A stretch of 64,000 bases of DNA from Astrothelium macrocarpum (lineage: Eukaryota > Ascomycota > Dothideomycetes > Trypetheliales > Trypetheliaceae). The DNA lies in the NCBI GenBank assembly GCA_021030915.1, contig JAGEMR010000004.1:1-64000 (forward strand), written 5' to 3'. Below are positions 23,556-34,908 of this stretch, in pieces (position 1 is the stretch's first letter; every line of letters begins with the position of its first letter). Under the pieces are notes generated by a model, which saw nothing but the letters and a program-made list of their open reading frames with translations, did not search any database and was not told where the DNA came from. Made by a program: the position numbers and the translations under genes.

Positions 23556-24308
23556 CTAATGGTCCGAAAGCGTGCCTTGAATACTCACAAACCCCCGTCC
23601 CTTGCCAGAACTCCTTGCAGCATCTATCGTCACAATTTTGAACTTGATCTGACCTTGCACCATCTTCCCAGACGCATCGAGATAATGTCCTGTGCTTGCA
23701 TAGAGCTGCTTCTTCCTCTCGGCATCATCACTGCTCGTAGTTTTTCCGTCTGATACCCAAGTCCAGTCCTTGGGTAGCCGTTTTCGAGGAATGCTGGCAC
23801 TGAACAAATTCCAACATATGAGATTTAGGTGACTTTGGGCCTGAAGATTTACCCAGCCATCGATTGACACTCCTTTTCGGGGCCTAAAGATTACAAAGTC
23901 CGCTGTGAGCCAAGCCAAGCTGCCTGCGTATTCATCAGAAGATTTGGCTAGAATGATCTTGGAGGTTGATGCCGAGTCTTCCAATTTTTCCGACAATCGT
24001 GCGTTTTCGTAAGACAGGACGATCCCGTGAAAAGGTTGATAGTACGCCAATAGTAAGGGAGATAGATATTCGGCACAAGTGCCTTCCAAGGCTCGAGACT
24101 GAGACACGGGCGACACGGATAACCACAAGGAATATGTCTCTAGATAGAGCAGAGGCTGTGATGTGGGCTTGGGACCGTCATTCTCTGTGCGTTTCTTTTT
24201 CTTTCGAGATGTACCGTCTTCATCTCGTTTGCGCTTCTTGTGTGTCTTTTTATCGTCAGTCTTATTGGTCATGCCATTCGTGGCGGAATTATGCTCGACA
24301 GGCATCAT
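23556..24308 (-). CDS. RPA43: RNA polymerase I subunit RPA43
   Basis: Single exon of 250 residues from the ATG at 24308 (a second ATG follows directly; upstream only a TTG). A Lys/Arg-rich nuclear-signal-like stretch (about 15-45, KKRKRDED and KKKKR) precedes the conserved domain: LYLETYSLWLSVSPVSQSRALEG, AEYLSPLLLAYYQPFHGIVLSYEN, then the OB-fold-like ADFVIFRPRKGVSIDGWVNL and SHLNLICWNLFSASIPRKRLPKDW. This is the order seen in fungal Rpa43, which with Rpa14 forms the Pol I stalk and contacts Rrn3 for rDNA initiation in the nucleolus. Length is normal for filamentous fungi. The upstream region is divergent with the SPSKK-repeat gene. Confidence 0.92.
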   Translation of the reverse strand: MMPVEHNSATNGMTNKTDDKKTHKKRKRDEDGTSRKKKKRTENDGPKPTSQPLLYLETYSLWLSVSPVSQSRALEGTCAEYLSPLLLAYYQPFHGIVLSYENARLSEKLEDSASTSKIILAKSSDEYAGSLAWLTADFVIFRPRKGVSIDGWVNLQAQSHLNLICWNLFSASIPRKRLPKDWTWVSDGKTTSSDDAERKKQLYASTGHYLDASGKMVQGQIKFKIVTIDAARSSGKGRGFVSIQGTLSDH

Positions 24309-24613
24309 GGCATGGTAGATAGATGGTGCGCAACGAAGCTTCACTAAAAAACCATTGCGAAAGTAAAAATGGCGCGCTAAGATGCGCAATCACTGGGTGC
24401 AGTGTTGTTAAAGTGCGGAACCAATCACATGCGTGCACCTTTCGTTATCGATAGCGTTTGTTATTGTTTACCAATGACGTGAAATCAAAACACCCCCGAC
24501 CACCATCAACATCCAACTCCAACCCTGGCACATCTGGCATTTCTCATTATGAAAGTGCATTGACCAAGAACCGTCATTTTTTCTGACTCTTCTCTCGAGT
24601 CTTAGGTTCCGCA
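24309..24613. promoter_or_regulatory. Short divergent promoter, RPA43 / SPSKK-repeat gene
   Basis: Only 305 bp separate the two start codons, so both promoters must lie here. No single motif could be assigned. Confidence 0.5.
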
Positions 24614-27281
24614 ATGGCTCGCCCTGCGACAAGACGGTCTTCGCGACTACGAAAGCGTAGTAGTACGCCAAAGGTAAGATTGGCAAGTCTTATCCACTAG
24701 CATTGCTTGGACTCGAAAAACCCAGACTGTCAAAGTTCAACCTGGGATTCTTGGTCAAGCTTGCTTGAATGCTTACGACTGACAGGCGGATTCCCAGTTT
24801 CCTGGAGCATTTCCCGAAGATGATGCTCCTAACCAAGAGAAATCCAATCTAAGCGCCCTCCCGGAAGCCGACGAACTTGCAGAAACCATAGCTACACCTG
24901 CCAAAACCTCTAAAGTTCCTCTCAAAGACACTGTCGATGTTCAATGTACACCCAAACAAAATACCCCAATCCGACCCACGCCAGAAGAGATGCACCCAAG
25001 CCACCATCAATCAACCACTGCCAAACCTCTGGACGAGGCTCGTTGGCTGGGCTTCATGGAGAAAGGTGCTCAGACCGAACCATCCAAAGGCAGCAGCAAA
25101 ATCCCGATGATGCAAAATACGCCTACTAAGGCTCCCAAGATGCCAGGCACTTTTAGTCCTCCAGAATTCCAATTCACCTTCCGGCATCCATCACTAGAAC
25201 TGAGCCCCGCTGCGAAAAAGATAATGCAAGAGACACGTGCTGAAGCCGCAAAGATCCGTGCCAATATGACATCTGAAGATTCTGGCCTTCCAAGCATTCA
25301 AGAGCAAATAGAACGCAAGATTGCTACCCCGAAAGGAAAAGCCGGCAGATTCAGTGATGCACATTTGGCTGAATTCAAGAAGATGGACTCTATCACGAAC
25401 CATGCGTCGTCCTTTCGAGCAGATCCAAGTCGCTTCAAACAGACTGACACTTCCCTTAAGCAGGCGAGCTTGAAGGCGGGTCTAGACAAGATCGAACAGT
25501 CTACTACCAAAAGCTTGAAGCGTAGCAACTCCAAGGTCGATCTTGATGAGCCTACCGATTCCAAGCTTCATCAAAAGCCTCTAGAATTCAAGGTCAAGAC
25601 TACTGGATTGGAAGCGGCTAGTCCTGCAAAGCGCTTCAAAGCACGTTATCAGGACGACACTACCACCACTCGCCCAGTCTCCCGCGATGGATCTCAGCAA
25701 TCAGGCTCTTCCCGTCTCCATGGAATTTCTCACTTGCCTTCTGTCACTACTACCCCAACAAAATCTTCTCTTGCCCGGTCCGATAGTGTCAAATCAATCA
25801 AGACTGGAATCCCTTCACTTGCCCGATCTCCTTCCAAACCCGCCGTAGCCGATGCTTTCGGCAACAAGGAAGCTACCATTTCCCTTCTCGCAAGATCTCC
25901 TTCGAAGAAGGCTGTGTCTACTCAAGCAGAACCCCACAAAGCGACTTCTTCACCTCCTCTTCTTGCCCGCTCACCTTCAAAGAAACCATTACCACAACGC
26001 TCTTCCACTGACGAGGAAGGAGGTCCTTGCACACCGTTGCTCTCGCGGTCTCCTTCGAAGAAACCCTCAGTTAAAGCTTCTGACGGCGATGACGGGCAAC
26101 CACAAGCGCCATCTACTCCATTGCTTTCCCGATCTCCTTCCAAAAAAGCTGCGCCATCTCAACGGGACCATATCAATCAGTCTGGTGGACCCTCAAACAT
26201 TCCACTACTTTCTCGCACACCGGCCAAAATTCCAGTTTCCGAGGAATCATCCTCGAAGCAGACAAGCAAGCCAGTGCAGACACCCGTGGCGCCATCGTCT
26301 TCACTTCGTAGTCGGTTCTCTGCCCTGCGCGGTGCTAGCTCAGCCATGAAATCCATACTGCGTTCCCCACAGCGCCTGTATTCTGACGATCCATTCAAAA
26401 TTGCCGCAGGGACACATGTGGCTGTTGGCACACCTCCACGCAATATGACGAAACTTACTGAACACAAGGACCCACCATCCGTCCCTTCAATTCGGAAACA
26501 CGTCGATTTCGAAAGCAGTCCTGCCGTCGAGAAACGAGCGATTGGCTCTCCATCTCCCGTCAAGGGCCGTCCCGCGATAGCGGATATGATGGATGTTACT
26601 TACCCATCGCTTCCACCTAGGAGTCCATTGACCACTGGGTCACTCTCAAAAATGCAGCCACAGTATCCCAATCTCCACGATTCTGATGCCACGATCTCAG
26701 AAGAAGAGTCGAAGGCAGTGTCACCTCCTCAAACAACAGCTAGTGTTCCAGGCACTTTCACCTTCCGCGTAGGAACTCCTATCACATTCGGTCTCGCTGT
26801 AGCCAGCGGTAAATCCACTGCAACGATGCCACAGTCACGCAACTTCGCGAAACCCACCATCCGTCACGTACGTCCCAGCATCGCTCCTCCATCTTCACGA
26901 CGCAAGAGCACAGCAGCTACAACCAATAGCGGCAACGGAAAGGGCAAAAAGCGCAAGTTGTCAGCTGGGGAAGGTGACGAAGAGAAAGAGAATATGGCCA
27001 CAACATCTGAAGCACTTTCCATCTTCGACATCCCCAAAGATGATGATGAACATGAGGATATGAGACCGGCGAAGAAGCTTCGACGTAATGATGGCGGAGA
27101 GGAATCGAAGGAGGCAAGAGGCAAAAGTACAGAGAAGAAGGTCAAGACGGGAAGCAGGCTTCCAAAATTTGGAGGGGGAAGAAGTGGCGCAAAGCCTGGA
27201 GCGGGGAAAAGAACGTCAGGCATTTTGAGCCAGGCGAGATTGAATTTGCTGGCTACACCGAAGAAGCGACGTGGGGAGTGA
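24614..27281 (+). CDS. Conserved fungal nuclear-type protein with repeated LL(A/S)RSPSKK motif
   Basis: Exon 1 (24614-24673, starting MARPATRRSSRLRKRSSTPK) and exon 2 (24786-27281) give 851 residues; the intron is 112 nt with a gacag acceptor. I do not recognise a named family. A conserved-looking N-terminal part contains PPEFQFTFRHPSLELSPAAKK and a helix MQETRAEAAKIRANM. Residues about 335-490 carry six or seven copies of (L)LARSPSKK or LLSRSPSKK spaced by about 25 residues. S-P-x-K-K motifs are used for AT-rich minor-groove binding and are typical CDK sites. The C-terminus is very basic (GKGKKRKLS, AKKLRR, TPKKRR), indicating a nuclear or chromosomal role. Nuclear location is inferred; the function is unknown. 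Confidence 0.75.
25810..26240 (+). repeat. Tandem protein repeats (SPSKK units) in coding DNA
   Basis: About six imperfect units of roughly 25-28 codons, each centred on L-L-A/S-R-S-P-S-K-K, with variable Ser/acidic spacers. The last copies degrade to SRTPAKIP. The pattern is visible directly in the translation. Confidence 0.8.
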
Positions 27282-28222
27282 TGATGGAGAATGGATGAGA
27301 TGAGTGGTTGGCCATGCTCGTCAGATGGATTGAATCGGAATTGGTTTAAATCACGGTTTCATAGGAAAGATGAGTTTGAAGTTACCATGAAGAGGGTTGG
27401 AGAGAGTTGGTGAAGGTTAGAAGGAATTGAAGTCACTAATTGTTGGAAGAAGATGAGTTTGAAGCTTTTTGCAAGAGATTAGGGAGCTGGTTGAGGATTG
27501 CGGTGTGTTGAGAGACTAAATTGGCGACATGGTGAGAAGAACTCCATCTCGACGTGCATGCACAGCAGACCTTTCAGCAGGCTACTGGGTTGTAAATTGA
27601 ATGATCATTCTAATGGTTGGTAAATGATGTTGCTCCTTCCCTTCCTTTCCTTTCCTCCTCTTTCTTTTTCCTTATTTTTCTTGCATTACATAAGCATTAT
27701 AGCAATAGGTGCAATGTCTGTATGATTAATGTAAAAAGTCATTACTTCGGTAGGACGGTCAAGAAAGCCATCAAGTTACTTTATGAGATCATGTAAATGC
27801 CATTATCAGGGATACTTTAGCTTCTTGATTAGGCATGCTGTGGTGGAGTGGAGAAACTACAAAAACTGCGGCTTTGGAGAATATGTTTTTTTTTATTCAG
27901 CTATCCCGCTGTCTTCTTGACGAGAAGTCAGCGCATCTATTATGAGAATATCCTTGACGGGATATGGATCGGTTAAGGGTCTTGAACATCCCGTCTCTAT
28001 CTTCAGTACCTGCAGTCCTTGAACGCAGTCTTAGCCAATTTGACCAAGGTGTATCTTTATTGGCCCCCCAGCATCTTAAATTAGGAGAATGAACGTGGTA
28101 GTTTATGAGTGGTATCGAAGTAACATGTTGCCGAGATCTGCTTGAACAACTTATTATTAACATATCGGATCATGAAGGAGCAGACCACATACCTATTTTG
28201 TTTGATATTTTTCATACTTTCA
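27282..28222. other. Convergent intergenic region
   Basis: A pyrimidine-rich tract (about 27628-27680) lies in a stretch otherwise without features. No gene is seen. Confidence 0.5.
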
Positions 28223-28405
28223 CTACTTTTGACGCCCCCGTATTGCTTTGTGAATAAAGAATCCAACCAGAGCGCATCCAATCAAGAAGACCATGACAAA
28301 GACAAGGATAACACCAGGCTCTCTGGATGCGAAATTGCTGCGTCTGGCAAGCATGTGAAGGGATGAGGCAAGCTGGTTACGATGTTCGGCACTGATTGCT
28401 GCCAT
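28223..28405 (-). CDS. Small single-pass membrane protein (60 aa)
   Basis: ATG at 28405, single exon. The N-terminal half is hydrophilic (MAAISAEHRNQLASSLHML), followed by ARRSNFASREPGVI and one strong hydrophobic segment VFVMVFLIGCALVGFF (about 36-53), then a short basic tail HKAIRGRQK. The REPGVI lead-in directly before the membrane segment resembles a small conserved fungal protein type, but I cannot name a family. The basic C-terminal side suggests an N-out/C-in arrangement. It is divergent from Qri7. Confidence 0.5.
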   Translation of the reverse strand: MAAISAEHRNQLASSLHMLARRSNFASREPGVILVFVMVFLIGCALVGFFIHKAIRGRQK

Positions 28406-29171
28406 GGCTGCTAATATGTGTGGAGGACACGGGTGCGAGAAACAAGGCAGATAGGTCAATAAGGCCTGCTCAGGCTCGAGGACACTCTTGGCAAGGATGT
28501 AATGATGTAAGAGAGATGAAAGCTGTGAGTAAAAGAGCAACTAGTTCTCTGAGAGTGAATGGGTTTTGTGTACAATTCTACTCAGCAAAGCCGAATATTA
28601 CACAATCGACTTATATATTGCCCGACAGGCAATGCGTGGAGCTTGAAGATACGGTGTAAGCAGAAGCTACGCCATGGCTATGATGATTGGTCAATGTGTC
28701 TCGGTTGCGAGGTTTATCAAGCGCAAAAGCAACCTTCAGTGCTATCCGCCGGATCATGGCGGCATCTCTGGGCAAGGGTTCGTTGTAGGTAAGGCAAATA
28801 ACCTCAACGCCGCACACGTTATTCGACGAGGCATTACCGTCCCATATGGGGGTTCCTGACGAGTGAGATTATCGGAAGATTCAGGGAAGATCCGCTAGTT
28901 GAATTTTGTAAAAATCAATCACTCATCCATTCAATATCCTGACATAACGGGCGCAATTCAGGTCTGGCAAGCTCCCCAAAACGGCGGTTATGCCTGGATG
29001 CCTGAAGTGTGAACGGAAGAGGAACAACGGATGTTGCGGATCGGTCCAAAGTTGTGAGCGAGAACAAGACTAGGCTAAGCCCAAAGCCGCATAGCTTCTC
29101 ATCGGGGATAGCATCTTGAAGCTTGGGGGAGCTCAAGCTTAGCTTCACCAGCTCTTGGTATCCACTTCTGC
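28406..29171. other. Divergent intergenic region upstream of QRI7
   Basis: This 766-bp region separates the small membrane protein (minus) from QRI7 (plus). No further gene is seen. Confidence 0.5.
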
Positions 29172-30635
29172 ATGTTGCCCGCTGTTCGACCATGGCTGGC
29201 TCGCTCGGAATTAAAATTCACGCATCCGCGTTCGGCTGCTGTGATCAAGCTGCAGAGGCTCACGACGCTTGCTATCGAAAGCTCATGCGATGATACTTCT
29301 GTCGCCGTCTTACAGAAAACCCGTCCGCAAGAGTCTTCACCTAGCCATCCGGATGGCACGTACATTCATTTTCACGAGAAAATTACAGCTAATAATCAAG
29401 CCTATGGTGGAATTCATCCCATTGTCTCCCTACACTCGCATCAGGTAAATCTTGCAAAACTTGTCGACCGTGCTTTATACAACCTACCGACATCCAACGG
29501 ACAGGACAGCGACCATGGACTCTTTGACAAAGGGCGAGACGACACCCTCATTCTCCAAGACAGCGGTAGAGGAGCTTCCAGAGCTAAAATTCCTGATTTT
29601 ATTTCTGTTACAAGAGGACCGGGCATGCGCTCGAATCTTTCCGTCGGCCTAAACTTTGCAAAAGGACTCAGTGTAGCATGGCGTCGACCCTTGGTTGGGG
29701 TTCACCATATGCAAGCGCATGCTCTGACTCCACGTCTAGTATCCGCCTTGAGCAACAACAAGCAAGATGGCCCAAAGCCAGACTTTCCTTTTCTATCACT
29801 GCTCGTCTCTGGAGGCCATACCCTTCTTCTGCAATCTCGGTCATTAGACAATCATTTTACGCTTGCTACGACCACTGATATCGCCATTGGCGATGCTATT
29901 GACAAGGTTGCGCGTGCAGTGCTTCCTCAAGAACTCATCACTGATTCAACATCAACCATGTTTGGTCCTTTGCTGGAGCGCTTTGCTTTCCCGAACGGCG
30001 GTACAGACTATAGGAATTACAAAGCGCCTAGGACGAGGGGTCAAGAAATCACACGGCGGACGACCGAATGGGGATGGGGATTTTCTCCTCCCTTGGCAGC
30101 CACAAGGAATGGCAGTCGAAACAATAGTATAGAATACAGCTTCTCTGGGATATGTAGTACTGCTCTTCAAATTGTCGAACAGAGAGGAGTCGATATCAGC
30201 AAGAATGAGAGGATGGAAATCGCCAAAGAGGCTATGCGAGTCGCCTTTGAGCATTTGGCCTCACGGGTGATCATGGTATTGAATAACACGAAAGAGACGG
30301 ACCCTAGCTTGGTGTCAAAGATTGGCACCTTGGTGGTTAGTGGAGGCGTGGCAGCAAATGACTTTCTGAAGAAAGTTCTACGATCATGCCTGGATACCCG
30401 GGGTTACGAACATATCGATTTGGTGTATCCACCGATTGAGCTTTGCACGGACAATGCAGCAATGATAGCATGGGCAGGCATTGAAATGTTTGAGGCTGGA
30501 TACGAGACAGATTTGGGTTGTCAGCCACTGAGGAAATGGAGTATGGATCCATCTTCTAAGGATGGGGGCATACTGGGAGTTGGAAATTGGATTGAACGCG
30601 GTCGAGGAACCTCGTTTGATCGAAGACACCAATAA
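29172..30635 (+). CDS. QRI7: Mitochondrial tRNA N6-threonylcarbamoyladenosine synthase Qri7
   Basis: Single exon of 487 residues from ATG 29172. A basic, Ser-containing N-terminus (1-28, several Arg and no acidic residue before position 13) fits a mitochondrial targeting peptide. The Kae1/TsaD fold then follows: LAIESSCDDTSVAV, GGIHPIVSLHSH, VTRGPGMRSNLSVGLNFAKGL, the metal-binding HHMQAH (H179 and H183 of HxxxH), SGGHT (213-217), VVSGGVAAN and CTDNAAMIAWAG. The enzyme transfers threonylcarbamoyl from TC-AMP to A37 of ANN-decoding mitochondrial tRNAs and works alone as a homodimer. The insert between about 105 and 140 (Gly/Asp/Ser-rich) is longer than in bacterial TsaD. Confidence 0.95.
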   Translation: MLPAVRPWLARSELKFTHPRSAAVIKLQRLTTLAIESSCDDTSVAVLQKTRPQESSPSHPDGTYIHFHEKITANNQAYGGIHPIVSLHSHQVNLAKLVDRALYNLPTSNGQDSDHGLFDKGRDDTLILQDSGRGASRAKIPDFISVTRGPGMRSNLSVGLNFAKGLSVAWRRPLVGVHHMQAHALTPRLVSALSNNKQDGPKPDFPFLSLLVSGGHTLLLQSRSLDNHFTLATTTDIAIGDAIDKVARAVLPQELITDSTSTMFGPLLERFAFPNGGTDYRNYKAPRTRGQEITRRTTEWGWGFSPPLAATRNGSRNNSIEYSFSGICSTALQIVEQRGVDISKNERMEIAKEAMRVAFEHLASRVIMVLNNTKETDPSLVSKIGTLVVSGGVAANDFLKKVLRSCLDTRGYEHIDLVYPPIELCTDNAAMIAWAGIEMFEAGYETDLGCQPLRKWSMDPSSKDGGILGVGNWIERGRGTSFDRRHQ

Positions 30636-32088
30636 ATGTCCAAGATGGAATGTTGTATGAGTAAATAAAGCTGTAAGTCGTTTTACTCCGTCCTATTATT
30701 ATTCTGGGGCCATGTTAGCCTCGTCGCAGAAGGGTAACTCATAAAGTCGACTCATAAGTACTCTATCTGGTCTACAAAGCTTATTCATACTCAATCTTAG
30801 CACTTTACCCGGTATCTCTTTACAGCAGCGACGATACGGTGTATCTACCCAGTCCCAAAAGATTGTCCAGTGTTGCTCAGCTTCCCAAACATTGTCTTCG
30901 ATCTCTCTGTCATCCCTCTGAATACAGAAGCCTCTGGTTTTAAAAAGGACTGCAATCCCAATTTATCAATTGGCCTACCAAATGTTACAAGTCTTAAATA
31001 CCTCAAAGTTTGAACTTGTCACTCTGGTTTTAAAAGGTCGATGATTTCGGATCACGTCAGAAGCTCCGCAATCGTGGCTTCCGCAGTCTGAACCACAGTT
31101 CCAAAGTGAAGCATCGATATAGAATCAGATAAATTAACGCGCTGACCAACGAGCACACTATCAACCAGCAGGAACTTTGTGTACTCTCTGGCCACCCGGT
31201 GCCCTCACATCTGCGACAATCTGCCGAGAATAGCATAGCTCTACTAAGCAGCTTTTGCCGTAGCAATTTATTTTTTTCTCGGTCAGACCGAGATGAGTAG
31301 AAGCTGGACTATGAAACACTTGTTCTGTGGCAAAATTGTCGAGCTGCGGTAATTCCGCTAGTCCGAAACGTGGCAATTTTGGGATTCGAATGCAAGAAGA
31401 ATTTAGTGATTATCTGTACACAGGTTATGGTGTCCTTGTATGTTTGTTGTGCCAACTGGAGAACAATCCTCTAATAAATGGCCACGGATGACTAGGGCCA
31501 AAGTTAACCCCATGCTCAATTCTGTGGTTATCGCAACGCGGCTTATAGCAGCATTCGCAAAGTCCTCCCAAGCGTCATCATGTATAAAATTATTGCTGCA
31601 CTATGGGTCGGATTTCTCAAGAAGAGATATTGGCAAGCTTCCATGGTGTTTATGTCTGGATGAGTTTGGACGTTGAGTGATTTAACTCTTTAGGCGGCTT
31701 TGCTTCCTGGTCCTTTAGTGGCGACTGCCGTCAGCTGCGTGCTCGAAGGCGTCCATAGAGGCACTCGGACCGCGTAAGAATCCCTTTCTTCCGGGGCTTT
31801 GAAGGTTGTCCCCAGGCTGAGTCTGCATGACTACTGCTCACTGTCAAAAGATCTCCTGTCATTGGCGGCACACGCAGCCCATGTTTCGAAGTGCCGCAGC
31901 ACTGCCTATTTTAGCAATGTCGAAACCCGCACGTTCTTTCATTGTTACGAGTTCGTGGGTACGTTCATAGGCGTGAGTTGATCATGGATTTACATACGGT
32001 TGGCTAGGGACATTCGTCAGTACTTGGACCTCTTTGCCCTCACCATATCTCAATCGCGTACTCGACGCAGTCGCAGTGAATCTTGCCT
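30636..32088. other. Intergenic, 1.45 kb
   Basis: No conserved frame is seen. The segment ctctggttttaaaa occurs twice (near 30932 and 31023). A missing first exon of the following membrane-protein gene could lie in the right part. Confidence 0.5.
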
Positions 32089-33143
32089 ATGGCAGCTCCT
32101 GTACAGTGTTACTCCTACGCAGGGGCGGGTGTCGCTCCATTTGTGGGAGCGTACCCGTGCAGTCCGCTTAACGATACCAGTCCTGTTGCACTCTGCTGTG
32201 GCGCGGGTCAAGTTTGCTACTCAAATAATATTTGCGGTTATGACTACTCGGGACCTGGAGCGTCAGGCTGGTATATTTCTGGATGTACTGATCCGCATTG
32301 GGGGCTTGACTGTCCTCCTCTTTGCGGTAAGTGGTATTCAATGTGTTCTCGAGTCATAAAGTCACGTCTAATAAACTCATAGTAGATGAAACAAGACCCG
32401 ATGTTGTCTATGATTCCACAACAGAAGTTTGGCAATGCTGCGGGGGTACGCCAAGTAGCCCAACAAATAGAGAAGCCAATTGTAGTCATCCAACAAACAA
32501 CACATTTTTTGCTCCACCTCCAGAAGATCTTGTTGCCACCTACACCGTTCCGAGTGATGCCAGCATCAGTCCAATCTGGGAGATTTCTTCAACCCCATCT
32601 CAACAAACGAAAATCACGATACCAACGAATAGCGTGGTTTTCGGCGCCACTCATGCTAATACAAGTCCTTCGGACATACAGCCGACCATTACTGTATCTC
32701 CAACAAGTCCACTCACTTCAACGCCCATGGTTGCATCACGTTATCTTCCAAAGACAACATCAATTATTATTGCAGTCGTTGTAGGCGTAGTTGGGAACCT
32801 GACCGGTGCTACTATAGCATGGCTTCTCATTCGCCACTGGCGGGCCAAAACAAAAGCATCTGTAGTATCAGCTGCGAACGAAGGATCAGAAGCACAACAG
32901 TCGAAAGCAGGATTACCCGAAGGACATACAGTCGAAACGGGGCAACATCAAGAGACTATTGGAGAGATGGAACATAATGAAAATGCGATATTTGAGTTAG
33001 AAAATGGTTCAAGTGCAGTGAATGAAATGGAACATAATCCGACATCGAGGACAGGAATATCTCGGGCAGCGAATTCCAGTATAGAATCTCGAGTGAGAAG
33101 CGAGAGAGCTCAAGGAAATTCATTCAGTCAAGGACTTCGTTAA
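32089..33143 (+). CDS. Cysteine-rich extracellular domain protein with one membrane span
   Basis: Exons 32089-32326 and 32383-33143 across a 56-nt intron give 332 residues. The N-terminal part has a regular cysteine pattern (QCYSY, YPCSPLN, ALCCGAGQVCYSNNICG, GCTDPHWGLDCPPLC, WQCCGG) of a type frequent in Pezizomycotina surface proteins. A Thr/Ser/Pro-rich stalk follows, then a hydrophobic span (about residues 225-248, SIIIAVVVGVVGNLTGATIAWLLI), a basic stop-transfer RHWRAKTK and an acidic/Ser-rich tail of about 85 residues. The layout is receptor- or sensor-like. No signal peptide follows ATG 32089, and an in-frame stop lies just upstream, so a 5' exon carrying the signal is probably missing from this model. 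Confidence 0.7.
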
Positions 33144-33547
33144 GGCGCCAAATCGAAACAAATCCCAAATAAATGAAAGCGTAGACTTCTTTGCACATGC
33201 CTTTGCGTATAGCAGTAGCTTGCTAGCCCGAACGAAATTTCAATCCCTTTTTGTTGGAGTTCGGATAGCCCACACTTCTCTTGGACCCAAATGACGAACC
33301 TGCTTGCAGCCAGCCTCGCCACGCAACTCTCCCCGCGTCTAATCACGAGAATATGACACCTCTATCATTCAACTCGATCACTTACATCTCGAGCAGCCTT
33401 TGTATTAATAGCATTGAGCAATGGCCAGGCCTTTCTTTACTGCTAGTGTAGCGGCAACACTCTCCGCAAAACTGCGCGCTACTCCAATAAGTGGTTTATT
33501 TTGGTATAATATATAGTAAGTACATAGCACGAATAGAATATCATATC
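33144..33547. other. Intergenic before tRNA-Phe
   Basis: No gene is seen. A TATA-like AT run (tggtataatatatag, about 33502-33517) sits some 30-45 bp upstream of the tRNA. Confidence 0.45.
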
Positions 33548-33639
33548 GGAGCAGTGGCGCAGCTGGGAGTCGTGTCAGACTGAAGTTAACTTCCGTCTCA
33601 TCAATCTGAAGGTCACCGGTTCAATCCCGGTCTGCTCCA
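33548..33639 (+). tRNA. tRNA-Phe (GAA) with an 18-nt intron
   Basis: A perfect 7-bp acceptor stem GGAGCAG/CTGCTCC, then discriminator A. The T arm is ACCGG-TTCAATC-CCGGT and the anticodon stem TCAGA/TCTGA. The loop reads CTGAAG, then an 18-nt intron at 33586-33603, then A. GAA at 33582-33584 is therefore the anticodon. The intron contains AACTTC, which pairs with the anticodon GAAG as in other eukaryotic pre-tRNA-Phe. The D stem is weak: only three pairs form, with an oversized loop. A T7 run directly after the gene (33640-33647) is a Pol III terminator. Spliced length is 74 nt without CCA. Confidence 0.88.
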
Positions 33640-33647
33640 TTTTTTTG
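33640..33647 (+). terminator. RNA polymerase III terminator of tRNA-Phe
   Basis: An uninterrupted T run starts at the base after the discriminator nucleotide. Confidence 0.85.
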
Positions 33648-34908
33648 GCTTCTTTAAATTAGATTCAACAACGGAATGGTGATACAAATTATCTCATAAT
33701 ATGTTAGGTCTACGAATTTGGGGAAATATCAATAATAATGAATGAGGCAAATTGATAAGTGGTAGCACTAAGAAGCTATATACAGAGTTGTGAGCACGTA
33801 GCTGTTCAGATTGTGTGCCGAAGTAATGAACTAAATATTTAAGATGATGGCGTAAACTCCTATCAAGGGCTCCAACCCTGTTTCTAGCGTCCCTGTGCAC
33901 ATATCTTACAACGCGAGCTCCACCTAGCTAGGTTGCTCGTATAGTAGTTCACTATACAGCCTGACTACACCTTCACAACTACATTCATTCCAGCGGGTGC
34001 ACAGACGATAAGGTAGTTGGTGTAAAAGATTCGGGCGAGATGTGGCTCAGGAGGTGTAAGAGTCGGATAGCTAGTTGATGGGACGGGGGAGGAGACCAAA
34101 GTGGTAGGTTAGAAAAATAAGAAATGGGATCAGCTTCAGACGTGCGTGGGAAAAACCTGAGGGTTTGAAGGCTAATTGTGGGGTTGGGAGAAGAGATGGG
34201 AAAGTAGGGACCAGGGAAGTTTGGGAGAATGTTTTGGAAGTTTCGGGGAAGGAGGATAAACAGGAGATGTTGGGACGAGGGTTTCCTCATAAATTCTGCA
34301 AAAAAGGAGAAAGACGATCATTTGATTTAGAGACGGTGATAAGATGATCGAATGAAAATTAGGATTTCCGTAGCGTTTCAACCGTTTGGTTGTCCAGATC
34401 AGTCGGTGATCATAAATCGAGACCTTTCCTTTCAGTAAAGGGAATCAAAATCGAGAGATTGATCTCCTCGAATTATGCTCATGCATTTTCAAGATCGTCT
34501 CTGGATCTTTGGATCTGAATCGATCTACGTATGCACGAAATTTCCTGGTTGACTTCCTTGTTTTGAAACGTCCGAACAGAAACTAGCCGAATCGGGGGGG
34601 CCGCTAAGCGACCATTCCAGAGGACACGCAGGCCTCAATCTCAATCTCAGTAGTACCATTCAAATTTCCTGGTCCTTCTCCCATGTGCATCGATAGGGTA
34701 ATCTTCTATTGCCCTTTGCCACCTTACGTTATTCCATTTTCCCTGTCGCTCCTTCCTGGTTCCTACTTTAGTTTCCGTCTCTCCATTCATCCTTTTGTGA
34801 TATTCAAGATGGCTGTACCTATGTACATAAAGGTGTGCTGGTTTTCTCTTGTAAGCCTTTGTATCGTTTTTTCCTATGAGCTGAATTTATTTGTTGTCTT
34901 GAAAACCA
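33648..34908. other. Intergenic before the secreted cysteine-rich protein
   Basis: No conserved frame is seen. The part at 34590-34908 is the likely promoter and leader of the secreted protein and holds several short upstream ATGs. Confidence 0.5.

Noticed and set aside
14763..24389. Secondary-metabolite gene cluster
   Set aside because: No synthase, P450 or tailoring enzyme is present; one MFS transporter elsewhere is not enough.
33548..33639. Reading the tRNA as Met (CAT within the TCTCATCAA segment)
   Set aside because: CAT lies in the intron. The spliced loop CTGAAGA with intron after position 37 is the Phe arrangement.
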